Assembly: GCF_030295915.1 (NCBI RefSeq)
Contig: NZ_AP027361.1
Coordinates: forward strand, 682,001-746,000
Source of the DNA: Thalassotalea sediminis
GTDB taxonomy: Bacteria; Pseudomonadota; Gammaproteobacteria; Enterobacterales; Alteromonadaceae
Direction: 5' to 3'
Length of the DNA: 64,000 nucleotides
The first letter of the stretch is position 1, and every line of letters starts with the position of its first letter. The position numbers were made by a program, and so were the translations under genes. The notes below the pieces were generated by a model. The model worked only from the letters and a program-made list of their open reading frames with translations. It did not search any database and was not told the DNA's origin. This document shows, piece by piece, positions 45,617-54,453 of the stretch.

Positions 45617-46621
45617 ATGATGCAGGAAAATTGGTTACAAATTGTGCGTGATTTTTCACCTAACAAAAATTATGTACTTGCAACTATAGTGGCGACTAAC
45701 GGTTCAACGTATCGTAAAACGGGGACAATGATGCTTATTTCCTCGGAAGGTGTTTGTACTGGCTTATTAAGTGGAGGCTGTTTAGAAGCTGACATTGCAT
45801 TACATGCTCAAGAAGTGCTAGACACAGGGCAATGTGCTGAATTGACCTATGATTTGAAAGCCGGTGCCGATTTACTTTGGGGCCTAGGTTTAGGGTGTGA
45901 TGGTGCTATTGATATTTTCTTGCAACCCATTACTACTGAAAATCAACACCTGTCGTTTACGCAATTACTGGATGCAGTCCAGGCGGGAAAAACAGGCTTT
46001 TATTGTCAATGTATCGAAGCGCAAGGTACAGGAAAAGCAGTTTTCATTGAAGCTTTACTTGATGAAATGGACAAAAGTATTGAAGCTAAGCTTGGAAGTG
46101 GTGATTGGCTAATCGTTCCGATAACCCCCATTTTTAATATGTTAGTGTGTGGTGCCGGACCAGATGTTGTGCCGTTAGTAAATATGGTCACGCAATTAGG
46201 GTGGCGAGTAACGTTACAAGATCATCGTCAAGCATATTTAGATCAGCCTGATTTTTCATCGTGTTTTCAAAAACGTAAGTTACGTGCAGAAAATGCTAGT
46301 GTTGAGCAGTATCAAGGGTTTGATGCCGTCGTGGTGATGACGCATAATTTGAATAATGATGGTGAAATATTACAACAGGCCCTTGCTGCAGGAGTTGATT
46401 ATATTGGCTTGTTAGGTCCAGCAGGCCGTCGTGATAAGCTACTTAGTGCGTTATCATTAACCGCATCAGATGTTCAGGGACAAGTTTTTGGTCCGATAGG
46501 GTTAGATATTGGCGGGAGAAGCCCGCAAGCTATTGCATTATCGATTTGTGCTGAAATTCAGCAGTTCATTAGCATGCGCCATCAAACAAATAATGTAAAA
46601 TCATGGCGCATTCAGCACTAA
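45617..46621 (+). CDS. XdhC-family molybdenum cofactor chaperone/insertion protein
   Basis: 334 residues. The family binds molybdenum cofactor and assists its sulfuration and insertion into xanthine dehydrogenase-type enzymes. N-terminal XdhC/CoxI domain (ATIVATNGSTYRKTGTMMLIS, GLLSGGCLEADI, LLWGLGLGCDGAIDIFLQP) and a C-terminal Rossmann-like domain (LVCGAGPDVVPLVNM, DYIGLLGPAGRRDKLL, VFGPIGLDIGGRSPQAIALSI). It overlaps the nucleotidyltransferase gene by 19 bases. Confidence 0.92.
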   Translation: MMQENWLQIVRDFSPNKNYVLATIVATNGSTYRKTGTMMLISSEGVCTGLLSGGCLEADIALHAQEVLDTGQCAELTYDLKAGADLLWGLGLGCDGAIDIFLQPITTENQHLSFTQLLDAVQAGKTGFYCQCIEAQGTGKAVFIEALLDEMDKSIEAKLGSGDWLIVPITPIFNMLVCGAGPDVVPLVNMVTQLGWRVTLQDHRQAYLDQPDFSSCFQKRKLRAENASVEQYQGFDAVVVMTHNLNNDGEILQQALAAGVDYIGLLGPAGRRDKLLSALSLTASDVQGQVFGPIGLDIGGRSPQAIALSICAEIQQFISMRHQTNNVKSWRIQH

Positions 46622-47232
46622 ATAGCACCTTGGCTATTATTATCTTGGCGGGAGGCAGTTCTTCTCGTTTGGGACAAGCTAAACAGCTTGTTAAGGTGCA
46701 AAATGAAACGTTAATTGCAAAACAATGCCATCTCGCTTTATCAGTAACGTCGCATGTGTATGTAGTGGTTGGTTGTCAGGCACAAGTTATTGCTCATTCA
46801 ATTGAGCATTTACCTGTTCACATTGTTAATAATTTAGATTGGCAACTAGGCATGGGAAGCTCTATTACTCATGGTATCAAAGCTTTGCCTAACCACATCA
46901 CCGCAGTAATGTTGCTACTGGTTGATCAATGGCAATTAACCCCTAAACTTTTAAATACGTTCGTACAGGCGTGGCGACGGGCGCCGGAAAAAATTCATTG
47001 TGCAACTAAAACACAAGATAACGTGCAGGGGCCGCCTGTTATTTTTCCGTATACATATTTTCGAACGCTATCAGAGCAAAAACCTTCTTCTGGCGCCAAG
47101 AGATTATTGAAAAAGCATATGCATAGTGTAATTTCGTTACCATTAGATGAAGCATTTGTTGATCTTGATACCCCAAAACAACTGGCGCAATGTTTAAACT
47201 ATTATCAGACTATGAATTCTGATCTAGCCTGA
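46603..47232 (+). CDS. Molybdenum cofactor nucleotidyltransferase (MobA/MocA-like)
   Basis: 209 residues. N-terminal LAIIILAGGSSSRLGQAKQLV is the NTP-transferase signature. The MocA branch (cytidylyltransferase for MCD) is favoured by the xdhC partner and by lack of a MobA-type MGD context. It overlaps xdhC by 19 bases (start ATG inside its end), which couples the two products. Confidence 0.85.
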   Translation: MAHSALNSTLAIIILAGGSSSRLGQAKQLVKVQNETLIAKQCHLALSVTSHVYVVVGCQAQVIAHSIEHLPVHIVNNLDWQLGMGSSITHGIKALPNHITAVMLLLVDQWQLTPKLLNTFVQAWRRAPEKIHCATKTQDNVQGPPVIFPYTYFRTLSEQKPSSGAKRLLKKHMHSVISLPLDEAFVDLDTPKQLAQCLNYYQTMNSDLA

Positions 47233-47269
47233 TAAAATAACGGAAACCTTTTATTTTTGAGAACCCCTC

Positions 47270-47818
47270 ATGTCTTCATTACAAGATCAATTATTAAAAG
47301 CGGGCCTTGCCACTAAGCAAAGTGCGCGTAAAGCTAATACTGAAAAACGTAAAAAGAAAAAACAACAGAAAAGTGGCCAACAGGTTGGTGAAAGCTTACA
47401 GGAAAAAGTAAAGCAAGACTTAGCGAAAAAGCAGCAAGAAAAGCTTGAAAAAGACGCGCAGTTGAACGCGCAACGTCAACAAGAATTAAAAGCAAAAGAA
47501 GATAAGTTACGTATTATACAAATATTGGAACATCATCAATTAAAAGAGGTTGATGGTGACAGTGTTTATAACTATACCTTTGGTAAGACAATTAAAAAAA
47601 TGCATTTAGATACCAGTAGTTATAATGCACTTGTTAATGGGCGACTAGCGCTGTGTGGTATTGAAGACAATACCTACTTAGTGACCGCTGAAACGGCTGA
47701 AAAAGTTGCCGCCTTAGCGCCGGAAGTCTTACTGGTACAAAACGACAAAGTAGAGCAAGACATTGATGAAGAAGATCCATATGCGGACTATCAAATTCCT
47801 GATGATTTAATGTGGTAG
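47270..47818 (+). CDS. DUF2058 (YaiL-type) protein
   Basis: 182 residues. N-terminal basic coiled-coil-like region (LQDQLLKAGLATKQSARK, KRKKKKQQ) and a C-terminal domain with YNYTFGKTIKKMHLD and DPYADYQIPDDLMW, the DUF2058 pattern. In E. coli the homologue is called YaiL; its function is unknown. It begins 37 bases after the mocA-like gene. Confidence 0.85.
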   Translation: MSSLQDQLLKAGLATKQSARKANTEKRKKKKQQKSGQQVGESLQEKVKQDLAKKQQEKLEKDAQLNAQRQQELKAKEDKLRIIQILEHHQLKEVDGDSVYNYTFGKTIKKMHLDTSSYNALVNGRLALCGIEDNTYLVTAETAEKVAALAPEVLLVQNDKVEQDIDEEDPYADYQIPDDLMW

Positions 47819-47851
47819 AGAATTAATCTTACGTAAGTCAGGTCTAGATTA

Positions 47852-47898
47852 AATACGAGTGAACAAAATAACTGTTTCACTCGTATTTTTATTTTTTA
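47852..47898 (+). terminator. Terminator after the DUF2058 gene
   Basis: AATACGAGTGAA ... TTCACTCGTATT (47852-47863, 47876-47887) followed by a T-rich tract to 47898. It separates this group from msrP. Confidence 0.85.
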
Positions 47899-47917
47899 AT
47901 CTGGGCAAGGCAATGTT

Positions 47918-48925
47918 ATGAGAAATGCAATTGGTCAATCAGTTAACCTTCCTGAGCAAGCGGTTACCGACGAAAGCTTATACTTAAATCGTCGTACGGT
48001 GTTGAAACAGCTTGGATTTTTTGGTGCTACTGGGTTGTTAGGTGTATCTCAACAAGCGTCAGCTGTTGATTGGTTTACGAGTAAGCAAAATAAAACTACG
48101 TTTAAAACATCTCCCTTAACTTATCAAAAAGGGATGCCTATTAATGAAAAGCTAACGCCTGAAGCGAAAGTAACATCTCATAATAACTTTTATGAATTTG
48201 GCACAAAAAAATCTGATCCCGTCGAAAATGCTCAACATTTAAACGTTAAACCTTGGCAACTTCGCATAGAAGGTGCTTGTGAACAGCCGTTAACGTTAGA
48301 TTATGAACAGTTGCTGTCGATGTTTCCACTGCAAGAACGTATATATCGTTTTCGTTGTGTAGAAGCGTGGTCTATGGTCATACCTTGGATAGGCTTTCCG
48401 TTGGTTGATTTACTGAAAAAAGTTAAACCGACCTCTAATGCTAAATATGTTGCCTTTCAAACACTATATGATCCTGAACAAATGCCAGGTCAAGCGAATC
48501 GTCGTATAGGTGGTGGCATAGATTATCCGTATGTAGAAGGCTTGAGAATCGATGAAGCTGTTAATGATCTCACACTTTTATCTGTGGGGCTCTATGGAAA
48601 AACTTTACCGCCGCAAAACGGTGCACCTATTCGCCTTGTTGTGCCATGGAAATATGGGTTTAAAAGTATTAAATCGATAGTACGTATTAAGTTAGTTGAG
48701 CATATGCCGCCTACAACATGGAATATTTTAGCCCCCCATGAATATGGTTTTTATGCCAATGTAAATCCTAGCGTTGATCACCCGCGATGGAGTCAGGCGA
48801 GCGAGAGGCGTTTAACCTCCGGCGGTTTATTCGCACGTAATCGAATTGATACCCTGCCTTTCAATGGTTATGGAGAGTATGTTGCTGGCATGTATAAAAA
48901 TATGGATTTGCGAAAACACTTTTAA
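47918..48925 (+). CDS. msrP: Protein-methionine-sulfoxide reductase catalytic subunit MsrP
   Basis: 335 residues. A Tat signal with twin arginines ([19 protein letters not shown], residues 26-44) exports it folded. The molybdopterin domain binds the cofactor through Cys147 in FRCVEAWSM. It reduces methionine sulfoxide in periplasmic proteins with electrons from MsrQ. It begins 20 bases after a terminator and precedes msrQ by 8 bases. Confidence 0.96.
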   Translation: MRNAIGQSVNLPEQAVTDESLYLNRRTVLKQLGFFGATGLLGVSQQASAVDWFTSKQNKTTFKTSPLTYQKGMPINEKLTPEAKVTSHNNFYEFGTKKSDPVENAQHLNVKPWQLRIEGACEQPLTLDYEQLLSMFPLQERIYRFRCVEAWSMVIPWIGFPLVDLLKKVKPTSNAKYVAFQTLYDPEQMPGQANRRIGGGIDYPYVEGLRIDEAVNDLTLLSVGLYGKTLPPQNGAPIRLVVPWKYGFKSIKSIVRIKLVEHMPPTTWNILAPHEYGFYANVNPSVDHPRWSQASERRLTSGGLFARNRIDTLPFNGYGEYVAGMYKNMDLRKHF

Positions 48926-48933
48926 AGGTCGTT

Positions 48934-49524
48934 ATGAGAAAAGATACACTTGCATTAAAAGTTGGTATTCACTTTATTAGCCTGTCGCTGTTAATCAATA
49001 TATATTATTTAGCAATAATTGATCAGCTTGGTGCTGATCCTGTTGAACAAGTATTGCACTTTACTGGTATCGGTGCGCTAAATTTACTCATACTCGGATT
49101 AGTTATTACCCCAATTACAAAGCGCATTAAAACACCTTTGTTAATGCAAAATAGACGACTTGTTGGTTTGTACGCCTTTTTATATGCGTTTTGTCACGTC
49201 TTTAGTTTTTGGGCATTTGAAATTCAATTTGATCTCGCGTTATTTTTGGAAGAAGTTGTTGAGCGCCCATATATCACATTAGGTATGGTGGCATTTGTTA
49301 TCATAAGTTTATTAGCCGTAACTTCATGGTCTAGGTTAAAAAAACGGATGGGGAGACGGTGGCAGAGACTACATAACTGGGTTTATTTAGCGGCAATATT
49401 GGCCGTATGGCATTTTTATTGGTCTGTAAAGTCAGATACTACTGAGCCCATTATTTATATAATGCTTGTTCTAGCTGTTTTATTTTTTCGCCGTAAAAAA
49501 TTAATGAAATTTATTGGTAGTTAG
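48934..49524 (+). CDS. msrQ: MsrQ haem-binding membrane subunit
   Basis: 196 residues with about six hydrophobic helices and histidines placed for haem (FCHVFSFWAF, LHNWVYLAAILAVWHFYWS). Transfers electrons from the quinone pool to MsrP. The last 14 bases overlap the convergent solute-binding-protein gene. Confidence 0.95.
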   Translation: MRKDTLALKVGIHFISLSLLINIYYLAIIDQLGADPVEQVLHFTGIGALNLLILGLVITPITKRIKTPLLMQNRRLVGLYAFLYAFCHVFSFWAFEIQFDLALFLEEVVERPYITLGMVAFVIISLLAVTSWSRLKKRMGRRWQRLHNWVYLAAILAVWHFYWSVKSDTTEPIIYIMLVLAVLFFRRKKLMKFIGS

Positions 49525-50302
49525 GCAAGATCATCTGTTGTAAATACTGTTGATTTTTGTCATTTTTTAATAAGTTATCGAGTCGTTGTATTAGCTGATT
49601 ACCCCATGGTAACGATGGATTGATGGCAAGATAAAATGGCATTGGCGTTAAACATCCTGCATTGTTGATATTTCCCTGTGATTGGGACAATCGTGTCATC
49701 CACCGAGTAACTTGTTGATCAGCAATAAAACCATCGATTCGTTTACTGCTAAGCATTTTTATTAATCTTTGTGGTGCAGATACGCCTGTAATTTTAACTA
49801 AGTGTTGAGCATGTTTATGGTGTTTAATATAACTATCAACTGGTTCTCCATACCCATAGTTTGCGATATAGCCTAGCCTAATATCTGTGATTGAATTGAT
49901 ATCTTTATAATGCCAGTTTGAGTTGTTTCTTACGTAAAAACAGGCTTTATAAGTCATGGTTGGCACTGTTGTCAGCTTCAAATTTGGTGCTTCTGATTGT
50001 ATTGCCGTTGCGAGTCCGTGATGGGTGTTATTAGTGACGAGTTGAATAGCACGACTCCAGGGATAAAAATGAAAAATAAACGTTATATCTAATTGCGTCG
50101 AAAGATAGTTTAAATAGTCGACAACAATGCCTGTTTTATGATCGTTTTGCTGACATAAATAGGGGCACCAATCAGTTGTGGCGAGCGCTATCGTTTTTGG
50201 TAATCTGTTTGTGTCAATATTTAGTGATAGTTCATTAACGGCAGAAGCTGTATTGTTAAACCAAAGGGTAATGATAAAGATCAGCCAACAGGAATACCGC
50301 AT
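49511..50302 (-). CDS. Periplasmic solute-binding protein, SBP family 3
   Basis: 263 residues. Signal peptide (MRYSCWLIFIITLWFNNTASA), then WCPYLCQQNDHKTGIVVDYL, FYPWSRAIQLVT, and a C-terminal DGFIADQQVTRWM; these are type-3 binding protein features. Cysteines in WCPYLC could form a disulfide. No permease is nearby; the ligand is unknown. It overlaps msrQ by 14 bases at their 3' ends and is divergent from the amidohydrolase gene at 50623. Confidence 0.8.
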   Translation of the reverse strand: MRYSCWLIFIITLWFNNTASAVNELSLNIDTNRLPKTIALATTDWCPYLCQQNDHKTGIVVDYLNYLSTQLDITFIFHFYPWSRAIQLVTNNTHHGLATAIQSEAPNLKLTTVPTMTYKACFYVRNNSNWHYKDINSITDIRLGYIANYGYGEPVDSYIKHHKHAQHLVKITGVSAPQRLIKMLSSKRIDGFIADQQVTRWMTRLSQSQGNINNAGCLTPMPFYLAINPSLPWGNQLIQRLDNLLKNDKNQQYLQQMILPNYQ

Positions 50303-50558
50303 AATTTATTGTAAATTTGAATGAACTATACCTTATGTATAGTCTAAAACGCTGAAGTTGTTTAGCGAGCATGAAATCATATTAAAATATCAACGTCAGC
50401 ATATTGATAGGTGGCGATGTGAAATTTTGCTATTAACATAGTTAAGTTACCGTAACTTATCGTTAAAAGTACGCCCTTTATCGCAAGCAAAGATGTAACT
50501 TCACTTTACCCCCTTGTCGATTTAGCTCGTTCGTAATACTGTAAAGGGTGATACTTAA

Positions 50559-50577
50559 AATAATGATAATAATTCGC
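50559..50577 (+). promoter_or_regulatory. Fur-box-like site upstream of the amidohydrolase operon
   Basis: AATAATGATAATAATTCGC matches the Fur consensus GATAATGATAATCATTATC at 15 of 19 positions, with 11 consecutive matches. It is 45 bases before the start codon, so it could give iron-dependent control. The rest of the 320-bp gap is A/T-rich, with no other site. This is a weak call by eye. Confidence 0.35.
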
Positions 50578-50622
50578 TTGGCGGGATAACCGTTCCAAGC
50601 TTACTTTTTTTGGGAACCACAC

Positions 50623-52005
50623 ATGCAAAAATTTATACCTTCGGTATTAGTTGCTGCTATTTCAATGTCTTTAACGGCTTGTATAAAGTCTGAAAAACAA
50701 GATGAAAAGGTAGAAATTAATAAAAACCCGTATCCAAGTACCTATCAAGTGCTTCCACAACAAACCACCATTATCCGCAACGCAACTGTGTTAACTGGCA
50801 CTGGCGAGCGTATCGATAATGCTGATGTACTGATGATTAATGGGAAAATTAGTCAAGTGGGTAAAAATATTGCTGCACAGAGTGCAGCTGTTATCGACGC
50901 AAATGGTAAGTGGGTAACTCCAGGTATTATTGATGTTCATTCGCATTTAGGGGTTTACCCAAGTCCGTCTGCAGAGTCACATTCCGATGGTAATGAAGCA
51001 ACTCAACCGAACACATCAGAAGTGTGGGCTGAGCACAGTGTTTGGCCACAAGATCCCGGTTTCAATCGTGCACGAGAAGGCGGTATTACTACATTACAAA
51101 TTCTCCCAGGTTCAGCTAATTTATTTGGAGGCCGAGGTGTTACGTTGCGAAACGTGCCAAGTCAAACGATGCAAGGAATGAAGTTTCCCGATGCTCCTTA
51201 TGGTTTAAAAATGGCCTGTGGTGAAAATCCAAAACGTGTGTATGGAACTAAGAAAGTGTCTCCGGCCACGCGTATGGGAAATATGGCTGGATATCGCATG
51301 GCTTGGGCTGAGGCGACAGAGTACAAGCGAGCATGGGATAAATATGAAGCAGATTATGCTGCTGGTAAAAACCCAGAAGCACCAGCTAGAGATATTGAGC
51401 TTGATACCCTGAAAGGTGTACTAGATGGTGAAATTAAAATTCATAACCATTGCTACAAAGCAGAAGAAATGGCGATGATGATTGACCTGTCCAAAGAGTT
51501 TGGATATCACGCAGGAACGTTCCATCATGCAATTGAAGCATACAAAATTGCGGATAAATTAGCTGAAAATGGTAATTGTGCTGCGATGTGGCCAGATTGG
51601 TGGGGCTTTAAAATGGAAGCTTACGACATGATTCAAGAAAATGTTGCAGTTGTTAGCAGTAAGGCAAACTCTTGTGCAATAGTACATTCAGACTCAGCAA
51701 CAACTATCCAACGTTTGAATCAAGAAGCTGGCAAAGTTATGTATCGAGCCAATGAAAATGGTTTCGATATAAAACCTAAAGACGCTATTACTTGGATTAC
51801 AGCTAATGCTGCTAAATCACTCGGTATTGATGATAAAACGGGAACGCTTGAGTCAGGTAAAAACGCAGATGTGGTTATTTGGAACAGCAACCCATTTAGT
51901 GTATACGCGCAAGCTGAACAAGTGTTTGTTGATGGCGCTAAAGTTTATGATCGTTTTGATGAAAACTATCAAGCGGTAAGCGACTTTTCACTTGGCCAAC
52001 AATAA
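50623..52005 (+). CDS. Amidohydrolase-family lipoprotein with intact metal site
   Basis: 460 residues. Signal peptide with lipobox LTAC. The amidohydrolase barrel starts with IIDVHSHLGVYPS, with the metal-binding pair His106/His108, and later has HNHCYKAEEM, GYHAGTFHHAIEAYK, and a C-terminal VIWNSNPFSVYAQAEQVFVDG, the usual end of imidazolonepropionase-like enzymes. The probable active site is complete. Its downstream partner (11 bases on) is a degenerate paralogue. The substrate is unknown. Confidence 0.88.
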   Translation: MQKFIPSVLVAAISMSLTACIKSEKQDEKVEINKNPYPSTYQVLPQQTTIIRNATVLTGTGERIDNADVLMINGKISQVGKNIAAQSAAVIDANGKWVTPGIIDVHSHLGVYPSPSAESHSDGNEATQPNTSEVWAEHSVWPQDPGFNRAREGGITTLQILPGSANLFGGRGVTLRNVPSQTMQGMKFPDAPYGLKMACGENPKRVYGTKKVSPATRMGNMAGYRMAWAEATEYKRAWDKYEADYAAGKNPEAPARDIELDTLKGVLDGEIKIHNHCYKAEEMAMMIDLSKEFGYHAGTFHHAIEAYKIADKLAENGNCAAMWPDWWGFKMEAYDMIQENVAVVSSKANSCAIVHSDSATTIQRLNQEAGKVMYRANENGFDIKPKDAITWITANAAKSLGIDDKTGTLESGKNADVVIWNSNPFSVYAQAEQVFVDGAKVYDRFDENYQAVSDFSLGQQ

Positions 52006-52016
52006 GGAGAATCACC

Positions 52017-53246
52017 ATGAAATTATTTAAATCTTCATTATTGATGGTCGCCTTAACAAGCGCTGCATCAGTTTATGCCGATAGCGTTGCTATTACTAAT
52101 GCAACGGTTCATACCATGACTGAACAAGGTGTGCTAAAGAATGCAACTGTTGTTTTTGATGACGGAGTGATCAGTGCTATTAATCCAGATACTGTTGAAG
52201 CTGACACCTCGATTGATGCGCAAGGCAAAATATTAACACCAGGTTTTATTGGTGCGATGAACCAACTAGGTCTCGTAGAAGTCTCTGCAGTATCAAGTAC
52301 GCGTGACTCAGGAGAGAAAAAAGCAGATATAACGTTTGATGCAAGTGTCGCTTTCAATCCTAAATCTACGGTAATTCCTTACACTAGAAAGGGCGGTATT
52401 ACTGCTAATATCACGGTTCCTCGTGGTGGTGACGGCATGTTTAAAGGCCAAGCATTCTTAGCGGACTTATCGGGTGACTTTGATAGTATTAGAGAAACAA
52501 ACGTTGCGGTTATTGTTGATCTTGGTGCTAAGCGTAAAGGCTCTCGAGCGATGGAAATTCAAAAATTACGTTATAAGCTACAAGACGCGCAAGAGAAGTT
52601 AGATACAGCGAAAGACAGTAACAAAGACGAAAAACAACCAAAACGTGATGAGCAAGTTATTCGTACGTTATTAGCAGGTGAAAAGCCGCTTATTGCCTAT
52701 GTAGATCGCGCTACCGATATTTTGGCGTTATTAGCGATTAAGCAAGATTTTGCGTTAGATTTAGTTATCGCCGGCGCTGGTGATGCAGTAAGCGTTGCCA
52801 ATGAAATTGCTGACGCAGGTGTACCCGTTATCATGGGAGCCATAAATAATTTACCTAGCTTTGATGCTTTACATCGCAGCTTAACAAGTGCAAGTAAATT
52901 ATTTGATGCAGGCGTTAATGTTGCCTATTCAGTCAGTGGTGATACGCATAATCTATATATGTTGCGTTTTGATGCGGGAATTTCGGTTGCTAATGGCGTC
53001 AAGAAAGAAGATGCACTAAAAGCCGTAACCGTAAATATTGCAGACGCATTTAATATTGACGCAGGTCGCGTTGCTGTGGGTAAAAAGGCCGATTTAGTCC
53101 TTTGGAGTGGTGACCCGTTTGAATTGAGTACTCATGTCGAAAAAATGTGGGTTGATGGCGTTGAGAAAACAACAAAAAGTCGTCAAGACGCATTACGTGA
53201 ACGATATACAGCAGAAACCAATATGCCACGCGCGTATGTAAAATAA
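52017..53246 (+). CDS. Amidohydrolase-like protein that has lost the HxH metal ligands
   Basis: 409 residues. Signal peptide (MKLFKSSLLMVALTSAASVYA). The overall pattern is that of an amidohydrolase (ILTPGFIGAMNQLG, then KADLVLWSGDPFELSTHVEKMWVDG), but where the HxH pair should lie it has AMNQ, so the metal site is missing. It also has a lysine-rich insert of about residues 195-220 (KLDTAKDSNKDEKQPKRDE). It is probably a non-catalytic partner of the upstream enzyme (11-bp gap, AAGGAGAA ribosome-binding site). Confidence 0.8.
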   Translation: MKLFKSSLLMVALTSAASVYADSVAITNATVHTMTEQGVLKNATVVFDDGVISAINPDTVEADTSIDAQGKILTPGFIGAMNQLGLVEVSAVSSTRDSGEKKADITFDASVAFNPKSTVIPYTRKGGITANITVPRGGDGMFKGQAFLADLSGDFDSIRETNVAVIVDLGAKRKGSRAMEIQKLRYKLQDAQEKLDTAKDSNKDEKQPKRDEQVIRTLLAGEKPLIAYVDRATDILALLAIKQDFALDLVIAGAGDAVSVANEIADAGVPVIMGAINNLPSFDALHRSLTSASKLFDAGVNVAYSVSGDTHNLYMLRFDAGISVANGVKKEDALKAVTVNIADAFNIDAGRVAVGKKADLVLWSGDPFELSTHVEKMWVDGVEKTTKSRQDALRERYTAETNMPRAYVK

Positions 53247-53263
53247 GTAAGCTAACGGTTAAT

Positions 53264-53291
53264 AAAAGCCAGACTAATGTCTGGCTTTTTT
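53264..53291 (+). terminator. Terminator of the amidohydrolase pair
   Basis: AAAAGCCAGAC (53264-53274), TAAT loop, GTCTGGCTTTTTT. The following 280 bp up to the mutarotase gene have nothing recognised. Confidence 0.93.
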
Positions 53292-53574
53292 GTTTGTGCT
53301 GTATACTTTTATGCTTTCATACAAAATATGCTTTGGTAAACTCAGGATCAAATGAAGACATTATTTTTATGATTCTACGGTAGTAAAGTGGTACAGACAA
53401 TGGTTTACGGTATTAGACCTCTTCTGAATCGCTAAATCCTTGGTACAGAGGTTTTATCATCTAAACATTAATGACCACGACGTAAATTGTTTTAATTTTC
53501 CTAATATAGCGTTGAATGGACGAAATAATCGGTTCTATTGCTATTATTTATAATTCTTTAATGCGGTATTTTCT

Positions 53575-54453
53575 ATGGGCGACATAATATTAAAAACGAC
53601 AGATTATGCAAAAGTTATTCAGCAGACTGTTGATAATGACTATCAGCTTCTTACTATCGAACATCCATTGTGTAAGGCCTCCGTCAGCCTTTATGGTGGT
53701 CACGTTTTGACATGGCAGCCAACAAATGAAAAGCCTGTTTTGTGGTTAAGTAAAACGGCAGAGTTCAAATCTGGCAAAGCCATTCGCGGTGGAATACCTA
53801 TCTGTTGGCCGTGGTTTGGCCCGTTGTTAGATACGCATGGTAATAACCTCGGTAATCATGGGTTTGCTCGTACTAACATGTGGCAACTCAAAGCGATAGA
53901 CATTACGCCGGATGAAGTTTCAATCGTACTGTTCTTTAATGGCGAAAATAAGCATAGTGCTTGGCAACATGCTTTTGTTGTTGAACAAACTTTAGTCTTT
54001 TCAACGTCATTAAGTCAGAAATTAAGTATTGAAAATCATTCAAATGAGGCAATATTTTTTGGACAAGCTTTGCATAGTTATTTTGCTGTTAGTGATCCCA
54101 AAAATGTTAGAGTCCCTCACTTAGATGATGTACCTTTTGACGATAAAGTGACGGGTGAAAAACAACAATTGGACAGACTGAAAAACTGTGCTGGCCCTAT
54201 AGATCGTATCTACCATAACAATAGCGAACAGATTATCGAAGATAAGGGCTGGCAACGCACGATCAAGGTTAGCAGCAATAATTGCCATCAATGGGTGTTA
54301 TGGAATCCAGGTAAAGATATTGCTAGCACTATGGCGGATATTCATGAGCAGGGTGAAAATGAATATATCTGTCTGGAAGCAGCCAATACAAGCTGGCAGA
54401 CGATCGATACAGGAAAAGTGAAGGTTTTAAGCCAGCGTGTAGACGTTATTTAA
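53575..54453 (+). CDS. Aldose epimerase-family D-hexose-6-phosphate mutarotase (YeaD-type)
   Basis: 292 residues. Galactose mutarotase-like fold with SLYGGHVLTWQP, IRGGIPICWPWFGP (about 80-95), GFART and the C-terminal NEYICLEAANT with the base glutamate. Interconverts alpha and beta forms of glucose-6-phosphate. It fits the glucose released by the glucan locus but is located elsewhere. The 3' end overlaps the convergent diguanylate cyclase by 8 bases. Confidence 0.88.
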   Translation: MGDIILKTTDYAKVIQQTVDNDYQLLTIEHPLCKASVSLYGGHVLTWQPTNEKPVLWLSKTAEFKSGKAIRGGIPICWPWFGPLLDTHGNNLGNHGFARTNMWQLKAIDITPDEVSIVLFFNGENKHSAWQHAFVVEQTLVFSTSLSQKLSIENHSNEAIFFGQALHSYFAVSDPKNVRVPHLDDVPFDDKVTGEKQQLDRLKNCAGPIDRIYHNNSEQIIEDKGWQRTIKVSSNNCHQWVLWNPGKDIASTMADIHEQGENEYICLEAANTSWQTIDTGKVKVLSQRVDVI

